Shown here piece by piece: positions 10,519 to 20,635 of a stretch of DNA of 64,000 nt (its first letter is position 1; the number at the start of each line of letters is the position of its first letter). Source of the DNA: Cricetomys ansorgei (Eukaryota > Chordata > Mammalia > Rodentia > Nesomyidae); contig JAMJFZ010001815.1 of NCBI GenBank assembly GCA_026225945.1, forward strand, positions 17,305,001 through 17,369,000, given 5' to 3'. The notes beneath the pieces were generated by a model. It made no database searches. It had not been told where the DNA came from and saw only the letters and a list, made by a program, of their open reading frames with translations. Made by a program: the position numbers and the translations under genes.

Positions 10519-11521
10519 AGGGTGCCCATGTCATATCCAGGTGCCTGGGGGATGGCCAGGTACCTATGTGGTGTCAGTGTTCCTGCAGGTTGCCCTGGTA
10601 CCCATGGGATGTCTGGGCATCTGGGAGGTGCCGTGATGCCCACAGGATACCCTAGTGCCTGTGGGATGTCTGAGTGCTTGCAAGTTGGCCAGAAACCTAT
10701 GGGAGGTCCAGATGCCTACAGGAGGATCTCGTGCTTGCCAGATGTCTGAATGCCTAAGGGATGACGGTGCATGTATGATGTCCATATGCCTGTTGGATGC
10801 CCCAGCACCTGCAAGATGCCCTGATTCCTGCTGGTGACCCTGATGTCTTTGAGATGTCTGTATGCCTTTGAGAAGACTGGTTGCCTGCATGATGTCCAGG
10901 TATCTGTGGGTTGACTGAGTACCTGAGTGATGCCTGAATGTTTGGGGGATTCCCTAGTGCCTGTGGGAGGTCTTAATGCCTGTGGGAGGCCCAGCTCCCT
11001 GAAGAATATTTAGGTGCTGGTGGAAGACCTGGGTGCCTGAGGGATGACCTTTTGCTGTCCTGGTGCCTGTGTGATGTCCATATGCCTTCGAGATAAGTGG
11101 ATTCCTGTAGGAAATATGGGTGCCTATGGGATGTCCTGGTACCTATGAATGACCAGATGCCCGCAAGTGCTTATGGAGAGACTGAGTGTTTGTGTGACAT
11201 CTGATATCTGTTGATTGGCTGGATGCCTACATGATACCTGGAAGTCTGCATGATACCTGGGCATCTACAGTATTCCCTGGTGCCTGTAGGAGGTCCTGGG
11301 CCCTGGTTCCTGCAGGGTGTCTGGGTACTTGCAGGATATCTGGGCCCCTGCAGAATGTCTAGTGTACTGAGAGAGGGCCTGGTACCTGTGGCAGGTCCTG
11401 GGACTGCTGGCTGACAAGGTGCGTGTGTGATGATTGGTTGCCTTCGGGAGGTCCTAGTGCCTGTGGGATGTTGGGTGGCCTGCAGAATACCAGGAAGCCT
11501 GCTCAGTGTCTGGGTTTGGGC
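10519..11521. repeat. Degenerate ~19-bp minisatellite, about 50 units
   Basis: A ~1-kb tandem array whose unit is near GGTGCCTGTGGGATGTCCT. Unit starts near 10541, 10561, 10580, 10599 and 10618 give a period of 19-20 bp. Units differ at several positions and small indels are common, so the array is old. Three units equal 57 bp, so frames re-phase every 19 codons. That explains the open frames on both strands (e.g. 10345-10749 plus; 10564-10890 and 11171-11533 minus), which are repeat artefacts. G+C is much higher than in the flanks. Confidence 0.88.
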
Positions 11522-12050
11522 AGTGAGACCCAAGTTTCAGTCAAACTCTGTCATGCCTAGTCTTGCACTAGTATGGGCCAGATGAATGTCGGTGATCAGA
11601 ATAGCCTTCTGCCTCCACCTGCCATACAAGCTCAACTTAATTTCTTTTTTTTTTTTTTCTTCCTTTTTTTTCTGGAGGGACACAGGTGTGGAAGAGTAGA
11701 ACAGGGAAGAATGGGAAGAGGGTGTTATGGAGTTATGAAACTCAAATTATTAGTAAAAGAAAGAAGAAAAAAGATTAAGCTTCTAAGAGATAACAACTAA
11801 ACATGACAAAATAAAATATAGTAAGATGAAGCAAAATCTAAAGATTGTGGATTGTGACAGCTGTAGGGGATGGAGGGCACCAGTAGAACAAGGCCTTCCA
11901 AATCAACTAAGTGAGGTGCATATGAGTTCAGAAAGACTGAGGCAGCAAGCTGACAGTCACATTTCGTATGGGATGGGAAGTATCCAAGGCAGTGACACTA
12001 AGACAGAACTGTCCCAGGAGATGAGGACACCATGAACAGTTGACTCTGGC
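11522..12050. other. Probable L1-derived debris beside the minisatellite
   Basis: Contains an interrupted T-tract (11643-11671), a purine-rich block resembling an L1 3' end (11673-11780) and 'gaacaaggccttccaaatcaact' near 11888, which resembles rodent L1 3' UTR. Order and orientation are mixed, suggesting several truncated pieces. Confidence 0.4.
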
Positions 12051-13100
12051 TCCTTTACAAATAGCTTCAATTTTTTTTAAAGACCACAAAGCAACCAAAG
12101 GTGATTAGGTCTCATTGCTTCTTTCTATCTCCTTCCATAGTGATCAGGAGCAACTGCCAAAGAGAAAAACATAGCAAGTGAAAATATCTAAAATGAAATC
12201 TAGCAAGAAAGGGAGAAGAAAGGTCAAGGCACAAAGATATGAAAGAGTATCACTGAATTATGTAGCAACTAAAATAAACTAAAGAAAATGTAAACTAAAC
12301 TCCAAAGGAAGGGAAAGAAACAGACAAAAGCATGAAGAAATAATGTCCCCAAGGTTACAACTTTGGTAACAAAAAAATCTAAGGAACGAAAAAGGAAAAC
12401 ACGAGGACAGTCATAACACCAATATAAAATACCATATCATTACAAAACTAGGAAAGAAATCCAGAAAAAGACATATACATATGTATAGGGAACTCAGCTT
12501 AGCAATGATAATTTGATGGAGGATTCTTTTCACTATTATTGAAACAATTCTATATCTACAACCAAAGTGAATTTTATAAATAAATTCTGATGTATAGGTG
12601 CGCCACTGTACTTTAATCCCAGACAAGCCACTTCCCTAAATGTTAAGCCAGAAAAGCCACATTTCTCTTGGAAAGAATAGGAGAAACTATATATGAAAAC
12701 AATTTTGAAAGAAGTTCTTAGGATATTACCAAAAAGCAAAATGCACAGAGTGCCATAATAGATTCGGCCTTAAAGCTAGTTGGGTTTTTGTTTGTTTGTT
12801 TGTTTTACTTCGGAAAACACTGTGAGGAGAATGAAATGAGGACCAGCAGACTGTAAAAAGTATTTTACAATTACCCTTCTCACATCTCACATATCTCATA
12901 TATGTGCCCATGATCTCACAGCCAGCCAGGTTAAACTCGGTGCATCGTAAGGACAAGCAAAAAGGTGTGACTGTAGGAACGGGACTTGTAAGCATGAGAG
13001 GATGACAGGGGTGGGGCACACATAGGTGAGAGCGAGGATAGCTATTGCCAGAATTTGTCATGTGCATATACAAAACTGTCAAGGGAGAAAATTACTGAAG
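12051..13100. other. Unrecognised sequence with a short (TTTG)n
   Basis: A-rich, no gene or named repeat recognised. A (TTTG)n run lies at 12786-12806. Minus-strand frames at 12411-12626 and 12726-13082 have no recognisable domain. Confidence 0.4.
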
Positions 13101-13104
13101 CTAT

Positions 13105-13320
13105 GTTTAAAAAAATAACAAAATGCAATAAAAAGAAATCAAACAGCCTAAATTTTAAATGGAACAAATCATTTGAACATTTTATCAAATAAGATATATG
13201 AACTAAAAATGAGAATGTGAAATATGGGCAAAATCATTATTCATTTAAAATAATATTAAAAAGTATTAGATACTACTGCACACTTAGTAGACTGTGAAAA
13301 TTGAAGAAACAAAGCATACT
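13105..13320 (+). mobile_element. Ancient L1 ORF2 fragment
   Basis: Follows the ORF2 order 'aacaatctaattaaaaaatggac', 'attttatcaaataagatatatgaa', 'atcattattcatt' and 'attagatactactgcacac' (the 'gagataccacttcacac' segment). Heavily diverged. Confidence 0.6.
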
Positions 13321-13429
13321 CTTTTTTTTGATACAGAGACAGGAGGACTAAAAAAAATCATATATCTCTGTAGAAAGATAAAATAATTCAATCAGTTCAT
13401 ACACACATTTGCTAGTTTCCTTTACTTAA

Positions 13430-13735
13430 TTCTTTACTTTTGGGGCTTTATTTTTCATTACTAACACTGCATATTTTATGTATTTGTGAGGGAAATATAA
13501 CATTGTGATTCATGAATATAGTGGGTAATGATCACCTTAGTATGATTCACATATCCAACTGAATATGTTTACGATGAGCATATTCAAAGCTCCTGTCTAG
13601 CACTTAGGAGACCTATAATGAATTATTGTATTCCTATTCTGTGCCATGGCTATCAAATTGTCTTTCTCTCTTCTTTTTAATCCCTCTGACTATTATCACC
13701 CTCTTCTTACTATTATCCTAGGTTCTAAAAATGTA
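13430..13735 (-). mobile_element. Ancient L1 3' UTR fragment (minus strand)
   Basis: Shows the reverse complement of an old L1M/L1MA-type 3' UTR: 'acattgtgattcatgaatata', 'gggtaatgatcac', 'ttagtatgattcacatatcca', then 'atgaattattgtattcctattctgtgcc' and a pyrimidine-rich stretch. Confidence 0.65.
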
Positions 13736-13989
13736 AGGCTTGGATCTGTTTTCTAATATTCTACTCATAACATTCACTTATGTCGCAATGCTGTTTATCA
13801 CTACGAAGAAATAAGTGTAAATGTTCTATCCATTTCATAAGCAGGCAAAACTCATAAAAAGGGCAGCTTCTAATGTTCTGTTATTTGTCTTCTATTCAGC
13901 TACTTTCCACTCTGAACAGAACTGTAGATCTTAAGAAATGTTCCATGTCACCTGCTCATACAAATCTACACCCTCATAAATTTAATATA

Positions 13990-14280
13990 GGCTGGATTTG
14001 TGTGCATGAATGTATGTGTATGCCCCTGGAGGCCGGATTTCCACACAAAGTGTATTCTTCAATTGCTCTTAGTTCTATTTACGGGCACAAAATCTCTCAC
14101 TTAACAAAGAGCTCACAGGTTCAGCTAACGTGGCTGGCCCTGAGTCCCAGGAATTCTCATGACTATGCTCAGATTTTTACATCAGCTCTGGGCACTTGGA
14201 TTTTGATTCACATACTTGTAAGACAGGAGATTTATTATATTTGATCCACATACTTGTAAGACAAGAGCCATGTCCTCAGT
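13990..14280 (-). mobile_element. B4-type SINE (minus strand), with internal duplication
   Basis: B4 elements fuse an ID-like tRNA-derived head to a B1-like tail. The reverse-orientation B1 part ('aaatctctcacttaacaaagagctcac', 'ctaacgtggctggccctgagtcccag') precedes the ID-like part near the right end ('gatccacatacttgtaagac'). A 24-bp piece of the ID-like part is duplicated (14205-14228 and 14243-14266, 38 bp apart). Confidence 0.65.
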
Positions 14281-15099
14281 TCTCTAACTTTTACCAACGG
14301 AAGAAATACTAGCATTATCAATTGCCTTCAGATTTTCAGAATACAGTGCAAATTTGTCTGTCTATAAAACGTTTTCCACTTTGTTGTTCTACTTAGTATC
14401 CTCTACCTTTCAAATCTGTAACCCATGGAGACAGTATTAGTTTGTGAATAGCGGGTGGAGATGTATAGTGCTCTTATGTACTTTTAATAAAAATCAGTTT
14501 TAAGCTTTTTATATATTTTACTAGTTGTTGAGTTTTTCCATCACTTTTAGTATAGCCTAATTGCATCTTACACTATTAAAGGGCCCCACTTATTTTAAAG
14601 GTTAATGGTAAAATGGAACAAATGTCTGATAGTGTGACTCTGAAATAATAGCACTAATGTTAAAGTACGTGTAATCTCTGTGCTCATTTCAATGTAACTG
14701 AAAGAAAAGGAAAGTTTGTTTCAATAGCTGCAACTTCTCCCAACCAGTCTGCACTCGTTTGAAATAAGGGCAATATGTAACCAGTAGTGGACTGCTAACC
14801 AGAGACCAGAGGATGATAACCCAGAAATCTTGAGATTTCTGGTGGCTAAGACTTTTACAAATGTTATTATAGAGGAAAGGTAAGAAGCAGGGATTTGTGT
14901 GAAAGACTAAATGTAATGCACACACTTCAACACTTAAAACTTGGTTTGTTTTGCTTTTTTCAAATGCACATGGATTTATTTTGAAGCAAAAATAAAAACA
15001 CAGTTACTAAAAGGTTAAAAAAATTAAACTTGATTCTGGAATGTGTGGTAGGTCCATATTACCCTACTTTTTAAATGTTGCCTTTTTCTTTTTTCTATC

Positions 15100-15103
<4 letters not shown>
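14281..15103. other. Unrecognised sequence
   Basis: AT-rich, no recognised repeat or coding signal. The 78-codon minus frame at 14689-14925 has no recognisable domain. Confidence 0.4.

Positions 15104-15135
<32 letters not shown>
15104..15135. repeat. (AC)n microsatellite
   Basis: About 16 uninterrupted AC units; a likely polymorphic site. Confidence 0.95.
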
Positions 15136-16144
15136 ACATTTAATAGACTTGCTGTCTTGGCTAACAAACTCAACATCTGGTTTTCTGTCTGAATTAAAAC
15201 AAAATTTTGATTGATCTAAGCAGCTGAGTGACTTCATTTGCACTTCAGATAAAATAGTATATCACACTAAAATATGCCATCTATTTTGAGAGCTACTACT
15301 GATCTTCCCAAAAATTACATGCAGATGCGATCCCAGAGTGATGGTCCTGCCACATTGGTGCTCATTTAATGCGAATTTCAAAGAGAGTACCGAACCGCTT
15401 TTCATTTCACATGTCTAATATTTTGGGGCAGCTAATAAACAGAAAACAAGACCAGTTAATCACTCTTTTCCGTAGTGTTTTATGTGTTCTAGGTATCATA
15501 GAAAATGATCTGTTTTATCACGGAAATTTACTGATCAGAATATAATATATCTAAATAGCTGCTTTATTGTTTTAGTTAGAAATTCCTCCTAGGATAGGTA
15601 AAAGACTTTAGAAATGTGAGGAAAATAAAATTTCTCCTCTTTATTCACTGATATTCATTGGCTACTAATGATATAAGCACACAGTAAAGGCAGTTTTGCA
15701 GTTAAAAACACAAGTATAAAATAAACTGTATCCTTCAATTGTATTATCTAATTTTGAATGACTTGAAGAAAATTATGTTCAGTAGACATTGCCTGAGCTC
15801 TGACTATTTGAAAAACTCCATAACAGATGTTAACAAGTACATGAATATATATTTCCAATAATGATTCTCTTGATTGTGTTTTTGCTTTAGGGAAATTCAG
15901 CATTTTTAATCATTGGTTCCCATCTATTATAAAAATTAATTTAAAATGGTACTATTAGCATGTCTCTTAATACTCTGAGAGTATATAAAGTTATTGGTAT
16001 ATTAAAATTCTCATTGGTAGTATAAGAAACACAAAGAAGAAAATGTGTTTCAAAATAGGTGTTTCATGACTCACACAATCTAAAGAATGGTAAAGAATCT
16101 ATACCTGAGCCTCAGAAAGCCTGAATACAACACAAAATTCTTCC
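15136..16144. other. Apparently unique sequence; possible conserved non-coding stretch at 15140-15540
   Basis: No repeat recognised. 15330-15450 keeps several CpGs (ATGCGAAT, ACCGAACCGC) and TAAT cores in an otherwise AT-rich, CpG-poor region, the composition often seen in conserved non-coding elements. This is inference only; no function is assigned. Confidence 0.3.
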
Positions 16145-16540
16145 CAGGGCCATGGATGCACAATTTATTTCATATGTACAATACAATATTATTCAGCCTT
16201 ATAAACAAAAATTACTTGTCATCTGGGACAATATGGAAAATTCTATAGAATATTATGTTAAGTGAAATCAACCCACACCAGAAAAAAAAATATTTTGACC
16301 CAATTAAAGTCTAAAAGCTCATAGAAAATGAGTATTGAGAACAGAAGATCAATTGTTACAAACATGATAAGGAAGAGAAGTTGGTTAAAAGATACAAACT
16401 TGTGAGATGTAGGATGAATAAATGCAGATGTCAACAAGAAGAGGTCAAACATAGGGATTATAGTTAATAGCATTTTATTATATGATATGGAAATTTATTG
16501 AAAGTAGATTTTACATACCCTTAACAGAAATGAAAAACTA
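16145..16540 (+). mobile_element. Ancient L1MA-type 3' end
   Basis: Matches the mammalian L1 end in order: 'catggatgcacaatt', 'atacaatattattcagcctta', 'cttgtcatctgggacaatatgg', 'attatgttaagtgaaatcaa', 'aaaagctcatagaaaatgag', 'agaagttggttaaaagatacaa', 'gatgaataaatgcag' and 'ggattatagttaatagca'. It spans the ORF2 C-terminus and 3' UTR of a pre-rodent L1. Confidence 0.85.
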
Positions 16541-16847
16541 CTGCCACTTTGCCAGATGAGAATAATTCCTTACTAAATTCTAAATCTTATCCTTATACCC
16601 ACAGAGAAGTGGGGCTACTACCCACAGCTGAGAAGCTTCTCTTTAATGTAGCTGGAGACCATCATAGAAAATCACAAGTTGTATTATACAGAGATCAATT
16701 GATCATGGGGAGCCTAGCTCCAATGCATAGATCCTCATCAGGACTGCTACAGCTATGGCTCCAGGAACATCAGGGAAGAGGAGGAAAAAAATTGTTAGAT
16801 CAAGAATACCAGAAAATCTGCCTTGAAACAGTCTCTCCAAGAAATGA

Positions 16848-16848
<1 letters not shown>

Positions 16849-16879
<31 letters not shown>
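16849..16879. repeat. (A)31 tract
   Basis: 31 uninterrupted A inside the L1 3' UTR fragment; it also creates the poly-Lys run in the open frame 16549-16935. Confidence 0.97.
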
Positions 16880-16881
<2 letters not shown>

Positions 16882-17010
16882 CAAAACTGGAACAATGGTA
16901 ATATCCCTGGAAAATTGGCCTCTCTCAAAGAATGAGTCTCCTCTTTAAATTATATGAACACACAAACAACTAAAACAGACTCAGTAGGTTGTATTTATGC
17001 ATGTGTGCAT

Positions 17011-17235
17011 ACATGTTTTATATATATATATGTTATAATAATTAAATTATTAATAATTTATAATTAAATTATAATATTATAATAATTTAATAATACTTAA
17101 TAATATAAGTCATAATAATTATAAATTATAATAATTAAAAATTATAAGTTATAATAATAAGTTATATAATATATATGTTATATATAAAAATAATAAATAT
17201 ATAAATATATAAAAATAATATGTTATAATATTTAA
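17011..17235. repeat. AT-rich low-complexity tract
   Basis: TATA/TAATAA-type sequence with almost no G or C over 220 bp, probably expanded from the short TA-rich part normal in this L1 3' UTR. Confidence 0.9.
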
Positions 17236-17360
17236 AAAAGAAAATGCTATCAAATTGAGGGAATCATGGAAATATTAGAGAAAGTATACTTAGGAGGGAG
17301 AAAGGGATAGAGGAAAATGATGTAATTCTATTTTAATTAAAATGATTAAGAACAAAAAAT

Positions 17361-17933
17361 GAGCAGTAGATGGGGACTAATAGAGTCCCACAACTGGACA
17401 GTGTACAGAGAGTGAGACACTGTGGGATGCTCAGTCCTAAATAAGGTATCTCCATCAAACACCTCCTCCCAGGACCCAGGGAGCTATGAGGAAGAGGAGG
17501 CAGAAAGATTATCAGAGACAATGGAAGCAGCATCTCCCAGACACAGCCGGACTGACACCCATATGAACTCACAGAGACTGTGGCATCATGCAATGAAACT
17601 GCACAGGTCCAAGCCAAGTGGAATCCTGGCTCTGAGATATGGGAGTGGATATGAACCCCTACCCTAGCCAAGAAGCTAGTATGTAACTGCTTGCAAGGCA
17701 AAAACTAGGTCTCTGTAATAGAGTCTCGATTTTACATTAACCACACTTAAGGGTAGGCCCTGTGTACAGCAGTAGATAGCCAACACGAAATGATTTCAGT
17801 AGTATTTTTGTAGATGTTTTGGGCTCATCATGCTTTGTGTGGATACTCTTATTTTACTGGTCTTTTGTTTGTTTTATGCTTTCTGATGCATTTTTATGGT
17901 ATGTGTGTGTGTGTGTGGTTCTGGCTGAGTGTC

Positions 17934-17970
<37 letters not shown>

Positions 17971-18160
17971 CTTGTGTTTTTTCTATTCTCTTTTTATTCT
18001 GTTGCCGTCATTGTTGTTTGTCCATGGTTTTCTGAAGAGAGAGAGGTGGGAAGGTAAAAAGGAACTGGGAGAAAGAGTAAGAGAAGTCATAATCTGAATA
18101 TACTGTATAAAAATATTTTCAAGAAAAATAATAAAGAAATTATAAAAGGAGAAACATAAT
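17361..18160 (+). mobile_element. Second rodent L1 3' UTR fragment, different subfamily
   Basis: Distinct 3' UTR type: 'aacacctcctcccaggaccca', 'agcagcatctcccagacac', 'gactgtggcatcatgcaatg', 'ggtccaagccaagtggaatcc', 'taaccacacttaagggtaggccc', 'gatagccaacacgaaatga', T/G-rich stretches, then a purine-rich end and an A-rich tail near 18115-18145. The same type recurs as a shorter copy at 28357-28778. Confidence 0.82.
17900..17967. repeat. Interrupted (TG)n in the L1 3' UTR
   Basis: (TG)n at 17900-17917 and about 17935-17967, separated by GTTCTGGCTGAGTGTCTGC. It grew from a T/G-rich part of this 3' UTR class. Confidence 0.93.
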
Positions 18161-18280
18161 TATATAAGATGACAAAGTTGACGAACAACTTAATTTCCTT
18201 GGCTATGATAATGATTTCACGATATGTAAAAGAATGTCAGCATATTGAGCTATCATATTTTTGTACCTTAATTATATATA

Positions 18281-18293
18281 CAGAAAAATATTT
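18281..18293 (+). repeat. Candidate left TSD of the minus-strand L1
   Basis: CAGAAAAATATTT here versus CAGAAAAATTATTT at 22903-22916, differing by one inserted T. It lies beside the T-rich (reverse poly-A) end at 18301-18315, as expected for a minus-strand L1. Confidence 0.6.
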
Positions 18294-18598
18294 ACTATTC
18301 AAATTTATTTATTTATATTTCTTCTCTCATCTAATACATCCCGATACCTCTCTTCCCTTCCCTCCACTTCTCTCAGCTCCCTCAGCACCCCTCTCCCCCA
18401 AATCTACTCTCCTTGCCCCAATCCATTCATCCCAACCCCTGCCTCTCTCCAGAAAAGAGAGGTCCTCCCAGGGTTATTGCTCAAACAAGGCAAAAGAAGG
18501 AACAAAGCCAAGCACTAATCTCTACATCAAGAGTGGACTAGAAAACACAACAGGAGGAAAAGGGTCCCAAGGGCAGGTAAAAGATTCAGACACCCCAA

Positions 18599-18604
18599 CA
18601 CACA

Positions 18605-18661
<57 letters not shown>
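18599..18661. repeat. (CA)n microsatellite in the L1 3' UTR
   Basis: About 31 CA units with one CATA interruption near 18609. It produces the (Thr-His)n run in the 168-codon plus-strand frame 18169-18675 and the (Cys-Val)n minus-strand frame; neither is a gene. Confidence 0.95.
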
Positions 18662-18664
<3 letters not shown>

Positions 18665-18837
18665 CCACCCTGTAGGAGTTGCACAACAACAAGAAAACCA
18701 GAAACTCACAAGACCTGTCTAGGGGACCAATCTATGTCTGCCACTCCAGGCTCCATGGGCCCCCAAGGGTGCTGGCCAGCTGACTTCATGGGGCTTGTTT
18801 TCATGGTGTCCTCAATGCCTCTGGTCCCCACAATCCC

Positions 18838-18883
18838 TCCTTTCTCTCCCTCTCTCCCTCTCTCCCTCTCTCTCTCTCTCTCT
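18838..18883. repeat. (CT)n-rich polypyrimidine tract
   Basis: CTCCCTCTCT-type run; on the L1 strand it is a GA-rich purine tract like those in other L1 3' UTRs here. Confidence 0.9.
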
Positions 18884-19658
18884 GTTCCATGGGGTTCAGC
18901 AAGATTCATATGATGTTTCACTCTGGGCCTCTGCATCTGCTCCCATCAGCTGCTAGAGGAAGCCTCTCTGATGAAGAATGGGCTAAGCAATGATCAACGA
19001 GTAGAGCAGGATATCATTAGAAATCATCTTCTGCTTCTGACTATCCAGTCTCTAGTTCCTGGCCTACCCTGTAGTATCAGGCATGGGTTCCCTCCTTTAG
19101 CATGGGGTTCTGCCCTTCCATTGTCCCAGCAGATCCTGTAGAGAAGATAGGTTACAGGTTGAAGGTTTGATGTCTTAGATGGTGTCTGAACCCCACCACT
19201 GAGAGCCTTGACTGGTTTCTGGAGATTGCCTGTTCAGGCTCCCCATCCCCCATTCCTAGAGGTCTTCAGCAGTGTCTCCATCGTAAATTTCAATGAGTTT
19301 TCAAACCTTAGGTCTCCCAATCCTCCCCTAAATGTCCTCTAATTTCAGTTGTCTCTCCATATATTCTCTCCCTCCATTCCCCAGGCCCCAACTGGTCCCT
19401 TCTCTTCCCATTTATATCCTTCTCCACCCTTTCTGTATCATCTGTTCTATTTCTACTTTACCAGGGAGATCCCTGTGTCCCCATTAGTGCCCTTCTTGTT
19501 GCATAATTTCTCTGAATCTGTGGATTGCAGCATCTTTGTTCATTGATTAATAGGTAAAAGTGAGTACATACCATGCTTTCTGGGACTGGGTTATATCACT
19601 CAGGATGATTTTTTCTGGTTCCATCCTTTTGCCTACAAAATTCATAGAGTCATTTTTT

Positions 19659-19803
19659 TAAAGACAGGGTTTCTCTGCTGTAACTCTGGCTGTCCTGGAA
19701 CTTACTCTGCAGACAAGGATGGCCTCGAACTCACAGAGATCCACCTGCCTCTGCCTCCCAATTGCTGGAAATAAAGGCATGTGCCATCACTACTGGGTAA
19801 TGA
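19659..19803 (-). mobile_element. B1 SINE inserted in the minus-strand L1
   Basis: Reverse-orientation B1: 'gacagggtttctctgctgtaa', 'tggctgtcctggaactta', 'gatggcctcgaactcacagag', 'ctgcctcccaattgctgg', 'aaaggcatgtgccatcac'. An 11-bp TSD AGTCATTTTTT occurs at 19648-19658 and 19804-19814, both within L1 ORF2. It carries the reverse complement of GAGTTACAGCAGAGAAA. Confidence 0.93.
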
Positions 19804-19822
19804 AGTCATTTTTTAATAGCTG

Positions 19823-20635
19823 TGTGGAGAAATAGGCCTGTATGATAGATAGGAAGTGATCAAGTCCAAGGGTCTATATGAAGGGATCACATTCAGAAGC
19901 CAGATGGTATGTAGAAGGAATGTTGGTATCCACCTTTAATCCCAGTATCAGAAGTCAGTGGTAGTGCAAGTGTTCAATCCCAGCAATTAGGAGACAGGAA
20001 GCAGAGTTCAAAAGGAGTCAGTGTTGGACAAAAAGTGAGATTTGAGATGCATCAGAGTGAAGGGCAGGCAAAGTGATGAATCGGAGGAGGAGTTGGCAGA
20101 GTGAGTCAGAGTGTAGACATGCCCAACTCTCACCATGGAAAAGCAGGCTACCACCTCAGAGTCAGTACAAGACACAGAGACAATGAAGCAGTCTGACTGG
20201 GGAAGACAGAAGCAATCAGAAGATAAGATAAAGAGGCAGAGGCACAGGAGTACTCTGAGGAGTAGTCTGAGGCAGAGACATAGAGGCAGTTCTGCAGAAG
20301 TCAATATCAGACAAGAGAGTGAGTCAGTTTGAAGCTGTGCAGAGCAGTTCATTCTCATGCAGTCAAAAAGTCAGCTAGAGTCTACCAGAGTCAGAAGAGT
20401 TCAGTCAGAAACAGTCAGCCAGCTCAGAAGGTCAGTTTGATCCAGCAGCTTGGAGAATTTGAGCTAGAACAGCTAGTGAATTGAGTTGTACCAGAAGAGT
20501 TAGTTGAACAGTACAGCTCTAAGTTCAGAAGGAGCTAGTTAGATTGGTTCATTCTGCAGTAAGTCTAAGAGGCTTAAATTCTGTAGGTTGTACAGAGGCT
20601 GAGGTTGAGGTTTAAGACTCCAGTACTTATGCTGA
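19823..20635. mobile_element. LTR-like insertion (~810 bp), family not recognised
   Basis: Interrupts the L1 ORF2 C-terminal segment exactly: 'tttttaatagctg' on the left, 'agtaatgttccattgtg' on the right. It begins TGTGGAGAAATAGG (LTR-like TG start) and carries two 'AATCCCAG' motifs near 19938 and 19977, which look captured from a SINE. Its core is rich in CAGT/GTCAG (20100-20560). No protein domain is seen. Size and boundaries suit a solo LTR of a rodent ERV, but the right end lacks an obvious CA and no 4-6 bp TSD could be fixed (CTG at most). Confidence 0.5.

Larger units (their letters stand above)
16545..17360 (+). mobile_element. Rodent L1 (Lx-like) 3' UTR fragment
   Basis: 5'-truncated 3' UTR: 'gagaagcttctctttaatg', 'atcaattgatcatggggagcc', 'ctatggctccaggaacatcag', 'gaggaggaaaaaaattgttag', 'gcatgtgtgcatacatg', then an AT-rich tract and the terminal 'gaggaaaatgatgtaattctattttaatta'. 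A poly(A) run and an expanded AT tract lie inside it. Family assignment is from memory of rodent Lx 3' UTRs. Confidence 0.75.

Noticed and set aside
10519..11521. CRISPR-like direct repeat array
   Set aside because: No unique spacers between repeats, units head-to-tail and diverged, and the DNA is from a mammal.
10345..11533. Overlapping 108-134 codon frames on both strands
   Set aside because: Produced by the 19-bp minisatellite, whose phase repeats every 57 bp; present on both strands and without a conserved domain.
16549..16935. 128-codon frame ending in poly-Lys
   Set aside because: It is an L1 3' UTR read across an A31 tract.
17011..17235. Replication origin or matrix attachment region
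   Set aside because: The AT-rich tract is explained as expansion of a TA-rich part of an L1 3' UTR; nothing specific supports another role.
18169..18675. Longest open frame in the window (168 codons, plus)
   Set aside because: It runs through non-coding AT-rich DNA, then antisense to an L1 3' UTR, and ends in a (CA)n-encoded Thr-His run. No domain.
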